In this document: positions 22,873 through 35,976 of the stretch, piece by piece
How the letters are laid out: each line of letters begins with the position of its first letter
Position numbering within the stretch: position 1 is the stretch's first letter
Assembly (NCBI GenBank): GCA_003255065.1
Contig: QAOA01004737.1
Span: 3,715 to 67,714, forward strand
Direction: 5' to 3'
Length of the DNA: 64,000 bases
Source: Cercis canadensis
Lineage: Eukaryota; Streptophyta; Magnoliopsida; Fabales; Fabaceae
Notes under the pieces: generated by a model
The model's input: only the letters and a program-made list of their open reading frames with translations
Told to the model about the DNA's origin: nothing
Database searches by the model: none
Position numbers and translations under genes: made by a program

Positions 22873-25107
22873 ATATCTTTAAAGATTACTCAAAATAGCG
22901 TTTAATGAATTTTATACTTGATGACAATTATTCTTTAAGTTCTAATAGAAAAGACAAAGAAGTTTTAAGGATAAGTGCTTTTCAAGGAACTACCCGTAAG
23001 CCGTAACACATCGTAAAATTATCAAAATAGCCCTTGATATTACATGGTTATTATGTTTATATATGTGATTATTATTTTAAAATATATATTATTTTGTTTA
23101 GTATATAATTATTATGTTTAAATATAAATTGAATAACTATATATACAAATGAAATAACTACATAGTGTCAATGGATATTTTCATAATTTCATATGAGGTG
23201 ACAGATACCTGCATGAAAAGCAAGCATGCGCCTTTAGAACTTCTTTATCCTTTCTCTCTGGCATCGGAACTTGAGAATGATTATCTCTTTATTATCTTAC
23301 TTATTATATTAACTCTATTCTTTTTGAAAGACAGAAGTTTCCTTCAGAAGCAAAAAAACATGTCCAACTCTTTAATAGATGAGGCTACATGCTAGCTATT
23401 GGCACTAGTTCCCATTTATCTATTCACACTCACTCAATTTTAGAAGTTTCAAATAAACATAAATGCCCCTACCACCATCGTGTATACTACGTACTCATAA
23501 TCTGTTGAATCATTTCTTGCCATAGTCATTGACTGCCATGGCTTTCTGTGCAACCATGGACATGATCTTCGTCTTGCTGGAAATTTTGTTGATTGGGTAC
23601 AGCTGGTGCTTAACGCAGAAGAACTAAAGTGAACAAAACAATAAGAAAAAGATGACTCCAGAAACATCACCGAATATCTTAATTTTACTTTGTGCAATCA
23701 ATGGCAATTTACCGTATGTATAAAAAAAATCCAATATGGAAAGAAGATAAGAGACATGTCATTCTTCTTTCTCCTTTTTTTCATTTTGACAGACCAAACA
23801 AACTCCCTTTTATAATCATGCCAGCAAATAAATTCAAGTCACATCAGGTTATTCAAATCCTGCTAATGTTAGTAAGTAAATTCAAGTTGCATCTCTCACT
23901 TGGATACAATATTCAAGGTAGACGCTCTAACCAGCAACATGCAGTATGGGCGCTGCAATTATTTATTTTATGTTCCCAATTCATTTAGTTTATGCTTATA
24001 GCCATAACCATGAGGTAGGCCTCCCAAAGAGACCAGACAGAGATTCAATCAACACCAAAATTGGATAATGGCATTGGTTGCATTCAAATTTCATATCATG
24101 GAAAAAGCCTTATCTAAAGGGCAAAATGAGATTGGCCATTTGGTCGGGAGTTGAGACAAAAAGCCCTAATGCAGAGTTGTAGTGTTGTATTCTAATGATG
24201 GCACATCAAATTGTAATGACAAAAATCCTCATAACTTCGCATGTAATAGAATAGTGTAAACAAACAAATTATATTATATAAGAGAGAAGAAGGCAAAGAG
24301 AACCTTAATTATTGAAGGTGAAGGTGACCTTCCTTCCCTCTTGCCATGGTCTTTCCTTTTCTTTTTCATTGATGGAACACCTAGTGCTGGCTCCTCCACA
24401 TCAACCACGTGAGAGAAAGAGAAAAACTTTATAAGTAAGTTGCATGTTACTTGTTTTGAAGAGTGAAATTAATAGTCAATCATAGAGAAATAAATGCCTG
24501 TTTCATTTATCTTTTTTTCTTCCCCGGAATTTGGTAGAGAAGAGAGGTAGAAAAGAAGAAATATAAACAATATGGGGAACTTGTTTGATACGTAGACATC
24601 TATCATTAAGAATGCATGTTTTATTGTTTTTTCCTTTCCTGAAATTTACACTCAATCATGGGGGAAATGCATGTTATTGCCAGTTTGGAAGTAATTTTTG
24701 TTTTCTGTTTCCAAAACTTATTTTCGGAAGTATTTTTAAGAATTTTAAAAACATAAGATAAAAAAAAAAATGTTTGGTTGAAATTACTTTAAAAACAATG
24801 TTAAAAAAACAAAATCTTGTTTGGATGCATATCCAAATTCTCTTTGCACAGTATCACAGATTCTGTCCCCCACCTCCATCCCCGCCTCGCAACCCAAATC
24901 TCACACCCCTTCCCCACCCCACACCCCCGTGGGGTGGGGTGGGATTTGGCTCCGTGAGAAATGGCTCATCCCTCCCCCACCAGCCCCGTCCTGCCCCGCC
25001 CCATTGTATTTGTAGTATAGAAAAATAAACTCAAATTTTTATTTAAATTATATGTATTTATATGTAAATTTTGATGTATATGATGTATTTATTTATGAAA
25101 TTTAATG

Positions 25108-25157
<50 letters not shown>

Positions 25158-26785
25158 TGTATGAAGTTTTATGCATATATACAGCGGGCCAAGCTTGCCA
25201 AAATATTTTAAAAGAAAACCTGACCCTGTTGTATTTTAAAAGGGGTCCCCTTCTGGGGTAGGGCAAGGCGAAAATAAGTATTCAATTAAATTAATTTTTT
25301 TGTTCTTTTTTTTTTTTAGAAACAGAAAATAGTTTCTGAAAACAGAAACCAAAGAGTCCCTTAATTTCTTTTTTATTTCTCAGGATTCGGAAGGAGAAAC
25401 AAAAAAGAATTTATTTTGAGAGGCAACTTTCATAAAGAGTGATAATGTGTACATAAATTTTCTTCCACATAATTTTGTAAACTATAACATATTCTAACTA
25501 TAAATGATTCCACTAATTAAAATTTTGTCTACATATCCTACTCAGATTTTACCTTATAGTTCAATACATCATTATTATTTTGTAAAATGACTTGACCTAC
25601 GTAAACAATTATGGCGGACTAGTCTGATACATAGACATCAATCAATTTCTTCCTTTTTGTACATCGAACATTATTATGTAAGACAGTATAAGAGCAGTAC
25701 GTAAACAACAATTTGAATCACAAAAATGAAAGGAGAAGAAAGAATAGAGGATATATAAACAAAGATGGTGCTTGTTAAGTTACCTTCATTTTATTAAAAA
25801 AATAAAATTTGACATGTTTTTTTATATTGTGTTATCTTTATATTTTATAAGAAACTGTGTGTCTTTGAACATGCTAAATGACTCAATTTTTCGATATCTT
25901 CGCAATGATATCAAAATCACAATGTAACTCTCATTAAATTCTATGTATAAGTAAGAAATAGCATAAGAGAGCAGAATAAAATGAATGTAGTTTAACCTTC
26001 ACCAACAAAGATACATTGGCCTTTTGGCCTACGTCCATGAGTAGAGTACAGATATTTTACTATACGACAATTAACAGTAGTTGAATGTTGAATAGTTCAC
26101 TCGAAATTCAAGCCCCACTCAACAAACGTAATAAATTGAAGAAGATATGTGTGATGTATTTGAAGAGTTGTATTTTAGTCTTTTCTTATTCTTATTGATA
26201 GTAATATACAACTTCCCCATAATTAGAACAGTTCAATTATGGGGAACTTGTTTGTTACGTAGACATCAATCAGTTTCATGTATGCTTTGCAAATCCAACA
26301 TTGTTGCGCGTGAATCCAATAACCAATAGTTTAACATGGTTTGATGATTTGATCTATGTCCACACAAAGGAGCAAGAAGAGGTTTGCTATCAATGACAAT
26401 AAACAAACGTTGAAATGTTGAAACGTGTCATAGAGCAAGGCCCAAAAATTTATATAGCCCCACTCAACAAACAATATAAAAATTGCATCCTCTTGATTGA
26501 AGTGGACAATTGATCAACTGTTGAGCATTGTATATTTTAATTTAAGATTTTAAAATTTAAATCCTATTCAAAACGCGAGGTGGTTTTACAAAAGGAGAAT
26601 GAGTTATGTCCTATGTTTAAGGGAAATTTTTGTTACTCATTACTTTTACAGCATACTATTTAACATTAGTTGAGGTGACATGTTTTGAATCATATAAAAA
26701 AAAAATTAAGTGAGTCCAATTAATTCATATCGTACCAATTATGTAAGACAGTAAGAATATAAATTGTGAGTAAATAGCATTACTC
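22873..26785. other. Intergenic, no gene seen
   Basis: Contains a (TA)n microsatellite at about 25108-25154 and a GC-rich block at 24865-25005 (with the hairpin ACCCCAC...GTGGGGT near 24920). That block lies inside a region whose ends resemble each other inverted (GTTTTCTGTTTCCAAAA near 24700, TTTCTGAAAACAGAAACC near 25330), probably an old transposon. Short related segments occur around 24570, 25610 and 26240. A small ORF at 23538-23627 (29 codons, one hydrophobic stretch) is not supported by anything else. Confidence 0.45.
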
Positions 26786-26788
26786 TTA

Positions 26789-27263
26789 GGGTTTGTTTGG
26801 GAGTTACTTTGGAGGGGAATTGAAAGGAGAGAAGAGAAATAAAGATTCCCTCTCCCTTATTTGAAAGATTTATCTTAAAAAATGAGAGAAGATCGGTGGG
26901 TAAAATACAACTCTCACACTTTTTTTTTGATCCATTCTTGTATCCCTCCAAATTAGGGGGTTTGGAGAGAAAATATGTTAAAATGACTATTATACTCATT
27001 TATTTTTTTAAATATGTCTATTAATTTTATTAAATATGTCTATTATATTATTTAATTTTATATTAAATATGTCTATTTTAATAATAAAGGGTAAACTAAT
27101 AAAAATGTTTTACAATAAGACTTTTCTTTTCCTTTCATCTCCTTTTATTCATTTTAATCATCTAAACAAATGAGAGAAAAACTCGTCCATTTTCCTTCCC
27201 TTCCTTTTCCCTCATTTTCCTCTCCTCTCCTTTTATTTCCTCTCACTTCAAACTCCCAAACCC
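26789..27263. mobile_element. PIF/Harbinger-like MITE with TTA duplication
   Basis: A 475-bp element with terminal inverted repeats GGGTTTGTTTGGGAGTT (left) and AACTCCCAAACCC (right), flanked by TTA at 26786-26788 and TTA at 27264-27266. A three-base TTA/TAA duplication and G-rich starts are typical of Tourist-type elements. No transposase. Confidence 0.75.
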
Positions 27264-27269
27264 TTAAAG

Positions 27270-28910
27270 AAATTGCTAAGCTAGCTACCTAAAGTAAAGG
27301 ACACGGTGTTAAGTTTTCAAAATTCTCATTCTAAATCTAAAATAATCATGATTTNCACGGTGTTAACTTTTCAAAATTCTCATTCTAAATCTAAAATAAT
27401 CATGATTTTTGGGCTCATTGAAAGCTCTCACGAATCAGAGTTACTCAGTGTGAGTTAAACTGGTTAAACACTAGCAAATGACATATAAAGTAGGCTATAC
27501 ATAAAAAATATAAGAAATTAAAAGTAGCAAATGAGATATAAAGTAGGATATAAAGTAGCAAACGATTTTTAAGATGACTTTGACCTAGTCAGTCAGTGCT
27601 CTGCGTTTATATCAATCACACAAGAATATCATATACATATACATAAGGAGTGGGACACTTAAATTTATTATTCTATAGTCTATTGTAAGTCAAATTCTTC
27701 GGAGATTCTTCCTTCTTTAAATGCTATCAATCAATTTTGTGTTTTACTTATGAAGTTTGGTTAGAATTGACTATTGAGACATTCATAGAATATGGTTAGA
27801 GCCACGAAGCTTCCCACAAAAGGGCATTTATACATATTTTGGTGGTAGCTGCCATTGAATAGATGCCCTTACTAATTAATGTTACCATAGGAGTTGGGAC
27901 CTGCAGTAACTATTCCTTCTTTTTCGGTTTACTTTCTACGTTCAACTTAAGGAAATTGCTAAGCTAGCTACTTAAAAAGTAAGGGATATGGTGTTAACTC
28001 TTCAAAATTCTCATTCTAAATCTAAAATAACCATGATTTTTGGGCTCATTGGAAGCTCTCACGAATCAGAGTTACTCAATGTGAGTTAAACTGGTTAAAC
28101 AATAGCAAATGAGACATAAAGTGAGCTATACATAAAAGGTATAAGAAATTAAAAGTTTAGAAGGAGTAGTACTTTTTTTGTATAACCTAATTTATGCACC
28201 TTAATTAATGCTAACTTGTTTTAATTCTCACTGGGTCATTCCAATTTGTTAAAGCTACATAACGAACCCAAAAAATAATGGACACCTATGTCTAAAATAA
28301 AAACATTGAGGGGGTAATTGAAAGTAATAACCCTTGGTAATGAATTAATCCCTTACGATGGATGATGATCCTTGTTTGCACCCCGACTGATATCTTTGAG
28401 TCAAATGGAAGAGGTTTACAACTAAAGTAGGGTTCAACATTGATTGAAGGTGTCAATTTTTCCTTCTCTATTATTATTGGCTTCTCCATTCTTTGATACT
28501 ACCACTATTTTTCCACAACGTGATACTACTAGAGCGACACATAGAATGAAAAAAGCTGTTAAGATGACTTTGACCTAGTCAGTCAAGGCTCTGCGTATAT
28601 ACCAATCACACAAGAATATCATATGCATACACATAAGGAGTGAGACACTTAAATTGATTATTCTATAGTCTATTGTAAGTCAATTTCTTCGGAGATTCTT
28701 CCTTCTTTAAATGCTATCAATCAATTTTTTGTTTTACTTATGAAGTTTAGTTAGAATTGACTATTGAGACATTCATAGAGTATGGTTAGAGCCACGAAGC
28801 TTCCCACATAGGTGGTAGCTGCCATTGAATAGATGCCCTTACTAATTAGTGTTACCATAGGAGTTGGGACCTGCAGTAAGTATTTCTTCTTTTTCGGTTT
28901 ACTTTATTGG
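27270..28910. repeat. Local segmental duplication (two diverged copies)
   Basis: 27272-27500 repeats at 27952-28135, and 27560-27930 repeats at 28557-28895. Similarity is high but gapped. An undetermined base at 27355 separates yet another near-identical 50-bp pair, which is better explained as an assembly join. No gene is recognised inside. Confidence 0.7.
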
Positions 28911-31774
28911 TTCAACTTTTGTACTAGACCTGAAAAAATAAAATATGTACTAAGCTTTAGGTATTATCATATTAAATACTATTTTTTTCATCATTTCTTA
29001 TCATTATAGACCTTAATTTTTTTTACACCTTATAGTTTTAAATAGATACACTTAAAACTTTTTATAAGACAGCTCAGATCCAGTAAGAGTGTACGCAATG
29101 TGAAACACTATAAGGTGTTAAGCTGTGGATATACCATTTTTCATGCCCTAATAGTGCAAGCCTATTTACTACATGCAGCAGCCTATTTTCTTTCACAGTT
29201 TAACTTCATTGGGTTTTCCCTAAGAAGGTTCTGTTTACAAGTTACCACAACTGTATATAGATAGTAAAAATTCATTCTCTTTTTTAAGTTATGTAAAATT
29301 CATATTTAGTTTAATGATAGCATATAATTTATTGATATTATAGTAAATTCATTTTAAAAGAAGTAGGTTGATGCGAGTAAAATATAATATACATTGGTTT
29401 GATCAAACATGAGATTTTTTTTAACTATTAGATCGATAGAGCTAAATTTTTTGATGGGGGATCTCAACTTTTTTTGAGAGATTCTTGAATCGATTGTGTT
29501 ATGTGTGTTTGTGTACTTTTGTGATTACATATAATAAACAATTACAATATAAATGTTAGGAATAAAACATTGATTATACGCAATTTGCAAGAAGCAAGAA
29601 CTCAACTAATCGAATACCAAAAGAATACAACTCAACTAATCGTATATTTCCTTCTAATGCTAAGAAAAAAAAATATAGTATTCGAACTTTTTTATGAACA
29701 CTAATACTATATCAAAAGTTTCATGTTGTTCTTATTTTTAAATATGAATTGGAATTTAAGTTATATATTGAAAGAACGTAAGCACACACAATACAATAAT
29801 TTAGAGATTTTTTTTTTTAAAATGTTGAAATCCCAAATTCAAAAAAAATTATATAATAATGAAAAATGGTCTATTTCCTTCTCATTAGTTCTCATAAATC
29901 AATATGAAACAAATTAATATTAATTATATAATTTATTGCCTATCTACCTTTGATAAGAGAAAAATCAGTAATAAAGACTTTCCAAATAAAGTAGCTACTA
30001 ATTAATATTCCCTTTGCTAGACTTGTTAATTCTCCCTTTACACCTTCAGCTGAAAAAACAAAAACTATTTAATACATCAAAGGGTAGTAGGAATTTCCAA
30101 TCATCCACGGGTGGTCCTGTGGTTTGTGGGCCCTAGCAAACAGAGATGAGAGAATTGCTGACCTATCAATATCAATAAGCAACGAATGAAACATACATAT
30201 TGTAATCTAGTTTCTCCTTTATTCCAACGTTTTAATTTATATTTCCAATTTTTTCGATCAAATCTGAATCCTGATAGACCTTAATTAATCTTATTCAACA
30301 TAATGTTTCTCTTTATTTTTGTCTCTTAATTTTGTCTACTTGCTATTTTTTTTTTGTTATTTTTTACGAGAACTTTAATTTTAAAAATAAAACACACAAA
30401 CTTTAAAAACGACATCAATAATACACTTTGCTATAAGCTCTTTGATTATACACGCTATGATTGAAAGAGATGGAAATTATCTAATGAATAGTTCTATTTT
30501 TTCTCCTTACTTTTTTACATGAAATTATAACCCATGTAAAGGCCTCTATCCTATTTTCCTAATGATTGCATTTTTCTGAGTTACCAAACGATTAGCTTAA
30601 TTATTGCAGCTAATTTGATGTTTGAAGTTATTATATTTTTATTTTTGGCTGCGTAAGCTAATTTGGTGTGCTCTATGGACTGTGGCCTTTTTAAATGATC
30701 ATAGTTTTAATAATGAATCGTCATTATTATAAAATTGAATGTTTAGAACAATGAAACAAAGCATCCCATTGCTTCCCTATCAACGGAAAACAAAGTTAGG
30801 CAAATTACTTTTTTGCCCAAAACTTTTTGTACAAAAACTTCATGGGACAAATAAGTTGTTTCAAACTTCAAAGTAGGATAATTGGTGGACACCTTAATTT
30901 AAAATACACAATTACATGCAACAATTATTTTTTTGAAAATAATTTAAAGTAACTCATGAAAAGTTCCTAAAGAGACATTCCAATATGGTTCAACATTCAA
31001 TAGTGGATACTTTATCATGGATGTCCTGAATCCAAATTTCATAGAGCTTTCCCTAAAAGAAAAATAAAAATCATAGAGCTAAGTTGGATAAAATTTTGGG
31101 AATAAATATGGCTACTCCTCTTGTATAACCTTTCAAAAAAAATAAAAAAAAAGCAACTCATAAATTCAATCTTAAAGTTATAATGTCCATTCAATAATAG
31201 AACATGCACAACACACACGCGCGCGCACACACATACACAAAAGATGTTCACTATTAACACAAGTACACACACTACAACTCAAGGATTTCTCAATATTTAA
31301 TTCCTTGTTCTCTCATCATGTCCCTAACTAAAAGATCTAACTCTCTATCTATGACCCAAAAAAAAAAAGTACTACTACTATTAGGCAGTCAATGCCAAAG
31401 GTTGTTGGCCTTCAGCTCAATATCTACTTCTTTTGCTTTGTGTAGAAGGAAGTTCACTTGATATCTGCAAAATATCTAAGGCTAATATATAAAGGACGCC
31501 TAAATTTGGGATGGTCACATGTTAAGGGACCTATATATCCTTACTTTATGGATGTTAATCAACCACAAGTTTGACCCAATTTAAAATAAATACCGAATCG
31601 GAGTATAGATTAAAAAGAAAAATATAGAAAATTTGGAAAATGAAGGTTGTTGTAAACATTTAGTGTTAAGATTTTAAATTTTTTTTGGGAACTTAATAGC
31701 TTGCTTTTATACTTTAACCTAGTTTGTCAATGTTAGGCTCCTTAATTAGGATATTAGTTTTGGAGAGACAGAAG
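28911..31774. other. Intergenic, no gene seen
   Basis: AT-rich DNA with a CA/CG simple repeat near 31209-31240. No coding or RNA signal. Confidence 0.5.
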
Positions 31775-32007
31775 TGTCAAAAACTGATTCCCCCACACGC
31801 AAAAGCCCTTTGGGCTGGAAGCATATAGAAAGCACATACCCACTTATATCTTATGTTGAAATTTCAATTTAATTGAGAAAGTAGAGGCGAAAGGATTTGA
31901 TCTCTTAATAACTTGGTTAAAAAAGCTCTAATATCATGTCAAGAACTGATTCAACCCAAAAGCTTAAGCTATTAGGTGATGACCCATGAATAATTTTATA
32001 TCTAACA
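31775..32007 (-). mobile_element. TRIM-like mini LTR retroelement, one end deleted, perfect 5-bp TSD
   Basis: Minus-strand element with one complete terminal repeat (about 31938-32007, starting TGTTAGATATAAAA), a primer-binding-like TGATATTAGAGC, a non-coding centre, and only the first 16 bases of the other terminal repeat. It is flanked by AGAAG at 31770-31774 and AGAAG at 32008-32012. The same pentamer flanks the relative at 19924. Confidence 0.75.
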
Positions 32008-33423
32008 AGAAGCACAATAAGTCCACAACCAAGCTCCATTTCAAATTAATTTTGGATTCTCTATCTTAATGTCTTCTACGTCCCAATATAAATATATACT
32101 CCATAGTACAACTTTACCATACGTTGCTAAGTATTCATTTTTTTTCAGATTAATGGAGCATCCATTTGAAACGCAGAGTTCCAATAACTTGGAGAAATCA
32201 GGAGAAGAATCCAGAAATGGAAGTAGAAGATTAATTTCCTTATAAAATTGGAAGCATTAGTAGTTAAACATGGTTTCTCTAGTCAACAAAATATTGTTTT
32301 TAGTACTAGTCTTCGGTCATCCTAATACCCAAATGATTATGAGAAAAAATGTAAGAAAGCAAAAGGGAGGTAGGTACCACATAAGAAAGCTAAAGATGTA
32401 AAGAAGATAACCCTTAAGATAGGTAATCACATTCAAATTAACAACTAGTTGCTATCAATAAGACTCAAGTTAGACTTCTAGGAAGCTGTAGTTTTCTTAT
32501 CTATTCCACAGCTGCTTGAAATAAAATTACCAAAATGATTGCACTAATTAATGGTCCTCTACCCTGCTTGTGATAGAAACATAGATAGTAACTTCACCAT
32601 GCAGGACTCATCTAATTAATTAATAGCATTTTTTTTTTTTTTTTAGTAATGATAGACACACCATCTCGAAGTCTTGTCATATCTACGACTCGAAGCTAGC
32701 AGTTAAATTTGATTGTTTTGAAAAATGTTTTAAGTAAGTAGAGTTAAATTTATAAGATTAAATTTAAGAGTGGTGTGTTAAATTACTCTTTTTCTTCCTT
32801 TCTTTCTTTTAGTTTTATTTGCTTATTAATTTATTGATTAAGTGACCCATATACTAGTAATCATAATACTAGTAGTAGGTGACACCCTTACAAGCTTTTG
32901 GCCATGGAGTCAACCCTCACCAGCCCCTTAACCATATTTTGACTTCAAATTAAGCTCAAATTCACACGTATACTCAAACACAACTCATCCCCAACCCCAC
33001 CCCCACGTTCACTCCAAAATCCCAAAATAAAAAACAAAAGAAAAACGTAGGCATAGGTTTATGACTTTATGGTTCATTTGCATATACTCTACCCCTTTAC
33101 AATTTACCCTTTTGCTTTTTTTTTCCACAATCATATACTCTACACCTTAAATCAACTCCCTCACTCCCCTTACGTAAATTCTCCTCAAAGAAACCATAAC
33201 CATACTCTCTCTCTCACATATACACACTTAAAAAGGAAAACACAAAAAGAGTGTGTTAGCCTTCACTTTCTATATTACCCATTTCTCCCCCATATCAAAA
33301 CCTTGTTCCTCTACTCTTTCTCTCACAGACACTCATCAAACACTTGTACATCACCCATATCTCCACCATACCCAAAACCCTCTTTTTGCTCTTTCTCTCA
33401 CAGACAAAGCATCAAACGCAAAC
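32008..33423. other. Upstream region and leader of the PDLP gene
   Basis: The CT-rich leader contains a tandem repeat: CTCTTTCTCTCACAGACA occurs at about 33314 and again at about 33389, each followed by CATCAAAC. No ATG is present between about 33200 and the start at 33424. Confidence 0.5.
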
Positions 33424-35976
33424 ATGAGAGTTTTTTATCTCTTGCCCTTCCTTCTTCTTTTACTCTCCAGCTTGACAACCCCTTCAACTTCCTCCACTGA
33501 ATCCTTCATCTTCGGCGGTTGCTCTCAGGTGAAGTTCTTGACGGGTTCCGCCTATGAGACCCAAGTCAACTCCCTCCTCAGTTCCCTAGTCAATTCAGCC
33601 ATGTTCACCAGCTACAACAACTTCACCTCTCAAGGCTCTTCCTCACAAGACACCGTGTACGGCCTCTTCCAGTGCCGCGGCAACCTCAACAACGGCGACT
33701 GCTCTCGTTGCGTGGCCCGCGCCGTGAGTCAACTCGGCACCCTTTGCCTTGACTCCGCCGGCGGCGCGTTGCAGCTCGACGGTTGTTTTGTCAAGTATGA
33801 CAATACAACGTTTTTGGGTGTGGAGGACAAGACTGTGGTGCTGAAGAAATGTGCACCGTCAATGGGTTTGACCTCAGATGCGTTGACTCGTCGAGATGCT
33901 GTGCTGGCATATTTAGGGACGTCCATTGGGTCTTACAAGGTGAGTAGCTCTGGTAATGTTTATAGTGTGGCGCAGTGTACTGGAGATTTGAGCACGAGCG
34001 AGTGCCAGGATTGTGTTTCGGATGCGATCCAACGGCTGAAAACAGAGTGTGGGGCCGCTAATTGGGGAGATATCTACCTGGCCAAGTGCTACGCGCGTTA
34101 CTCGGAGGGTAGAGATCACTCGCACGGTGGAAAGGGTAAGTGGCTTCACCACCACCCAGCATGGTGGTTTGTGGTTTATGCCTTTTGGTCTTTTCTTGTA
34201 TATTTTTAATTTCTTCCTTGTTATATAAATTGAATTTGAGTATTTTATTGTTTAGTGTGATTGTGTTAATCTATTTCTTTATGGAAAATTCTCCCTACTT
34301 ATAGCTCTCATTCAAACATCAATTGGAGATATGAGAAGCTATCTTAATTTAAAGTGCATGATTATCTCTTTTAAAAAAATATATATATATGAATAGTAAA
34401 CTACTGTTGAACGGATGATAGATGATTTGGGTTTTTGATTATATAAGATAATTATTATTTATTCAAAATTTTTATTTGCATATTTATTTATTGTTGATCA
34501 TGATCTTATTCTTTCTAAAATGTTTGTATTTGAATTTTAAATTTTGCTTCCCCTGCCCCTTTTCTACTACTAAATAACTATTCCTTCTCCTAAACATGGA
34601 AAGGTGTGATTTGATCATATGACTAAAAAAGAGAAGCTTAAATTACTTGAATAAATTATGAATTTTGCTAAGGCCTTTTATAATTTAGGAAAGGGAAATC
34701 TAGAAACATATTTAAGGCCAAAAGAAGAAGAACATGCAAGTATCAGTGTTAGAATAAGCAAAATCTCCCTGTAAAGCACTTCCTTATATAATTTTACATA
34801 TGGTAGACAAAGAAGGTCCCACCTTGAATACATGTCTAGGAATTAATGAAGAATCCGATGAATGCAAAGAAACAATCAAGATCCAAAAAGAAAAAATGAC
34901 CATTTGTGCCAATGGCGAAGAAGGATTAATATAATAAAAGAACCACTTTCAATGATGGAAGAAGGTAGATATTTGGATAGAATTCTCACTAAGTTATACG
35001 TGNCGATGAATGCAAAGAAACAATCAAGATCCAAAAAGAAAAAAATGACCATTTGTGCCAATGGCGAAGAAGGATTAATATAATAAAAGAGCCACTTTCA
35101 ATGATGGAAGAAGGTAGATATTTGGATAGAATTCTCACTAAGTTATACGTGTCTTAATTAAATTAGCTCTATGTCTTCAATCAATTAATGGGAACTATCT
35201 TATTTTACCTCATCCAATTTGTTTATTTTTGTCACTTAAATATAATTCAAATGGGTATATATATGATACTTGAGTCATAAGTCTCAAGTTTGGGACATCT
35301 CAACGTACCAAAACATTTGTTCAATTCAAATCAAACTAAATTAGCTAAATGAAAGTTTTCATTTGCTAACTCAAAGATTATTGAGATATTACTATATAAA
35401 CTTTAAAAAAAAAAAAAGTTATTTTTCTTTGAGTAAAATTATTTATAGTCATTGTACTTGTTTTTTCATTTCGACTGTTGTTTGTGTTGCTCATATCTTT
35501 TTTTACAGGTCTAATTTCTTTGTGTTAAATAATTGTCTGTACATTACAAGACTTACAACTAATATTGACATAATCACAAGCATGCATATAAGAATGTGGC
35601 ATTTAAAATGCAGGGGATATTTTTTTTTTATAGGTAAATAAGAATAGCTATTATATTTACAATTATAATATTATTCTTGTCGTAAACCTTTGGTAATTTG
35701 AGATGTCTAATTTTTTACTTTCTGTGAATTTGATAATGTAGATGATGATAACAACAAGAATGATGAAGAGATTCAGAAGACACTAGCCATTCTAATTGGA
35801 CTCATAGCTGGGGTAGCTCTACTCATATTATTTCTTTCCTTCTTGGGCAAGGTGTGCGGAAAGCACAAAGGTAAGCTTTTGTTGTTGTACATTTACATGT
35901 ATTATTTTGAACCTTTTGTGAACCCTTCACAAGATTTAACTGTATTTCTTCTCTGAATTATGCAGAAGGTAAATAA
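33424..35976 (+). CDS. PDLP: Plasmodesmata-located protein (two DUF26 domains, one membrane span)
   Basis: Exons 33424-34135, 35742-35870 and 35966-35976, all GT-AG; the joined frame gives 283 aa. It has a signal peptide at about 1-24 and two cysteine-rich DUF26/Gnk2 domains, each with C-X8-C-X2-C (Cys 84, 93, 96 and Cys 185, 194, 197). An acidic/polar linker (DDDNNKNDEEIQ) leads to one membrane span at about 251-272 and a short basic tail ending HKEGK. No kinase domain is present, which separates it from cysteine-rich receptor kinases. Length and layout are those of the PDLP family, type I membrane proteins at plasmodesmata that control cell-to-cell movement and callose. Exon 1 is GC-richer than its surroundings. 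Intron 1 (1.6 kb) holds a haplotype-join artefact and a dispersed repeat. The subfamily number was not determined. Confidence 0.92.
34855..35152. repeat. Near-identical pair around an N, in PDLP intron 1
   Basis: 34855-35002 and 35004-35152 differ at only a few positions and are separated by a single N at 35003. This is probably an unmerged pair of alleles at an assembly join, not a real duplication. Confidence 0.75.
35404..35565. repeat. Dispersed about 150-bp repeat in PDLP intron 1
   Basis: Related to the repeats in intron 5 of caleosin copies 1 and 2 (9377 and 16734), with GAGTAAAATTATTTATAGTC, ATTGTACTTG and TAATTGTCTG in the same order. Confidence 0.55.

Noticed and set aside
24774..25028. 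Proline-rich open frames
   Set aside because: They come from a GC-rich simple-sequence block inside transposon-like DNA, with no start context or homologous motif.
33253..33423. N-terminal extension of the PDLP reading frame upstream of the ATG at 33424
   Set aside because: It has no ATG and would place a non-hydrophobic 57-residue stretch before a good signal peptide.
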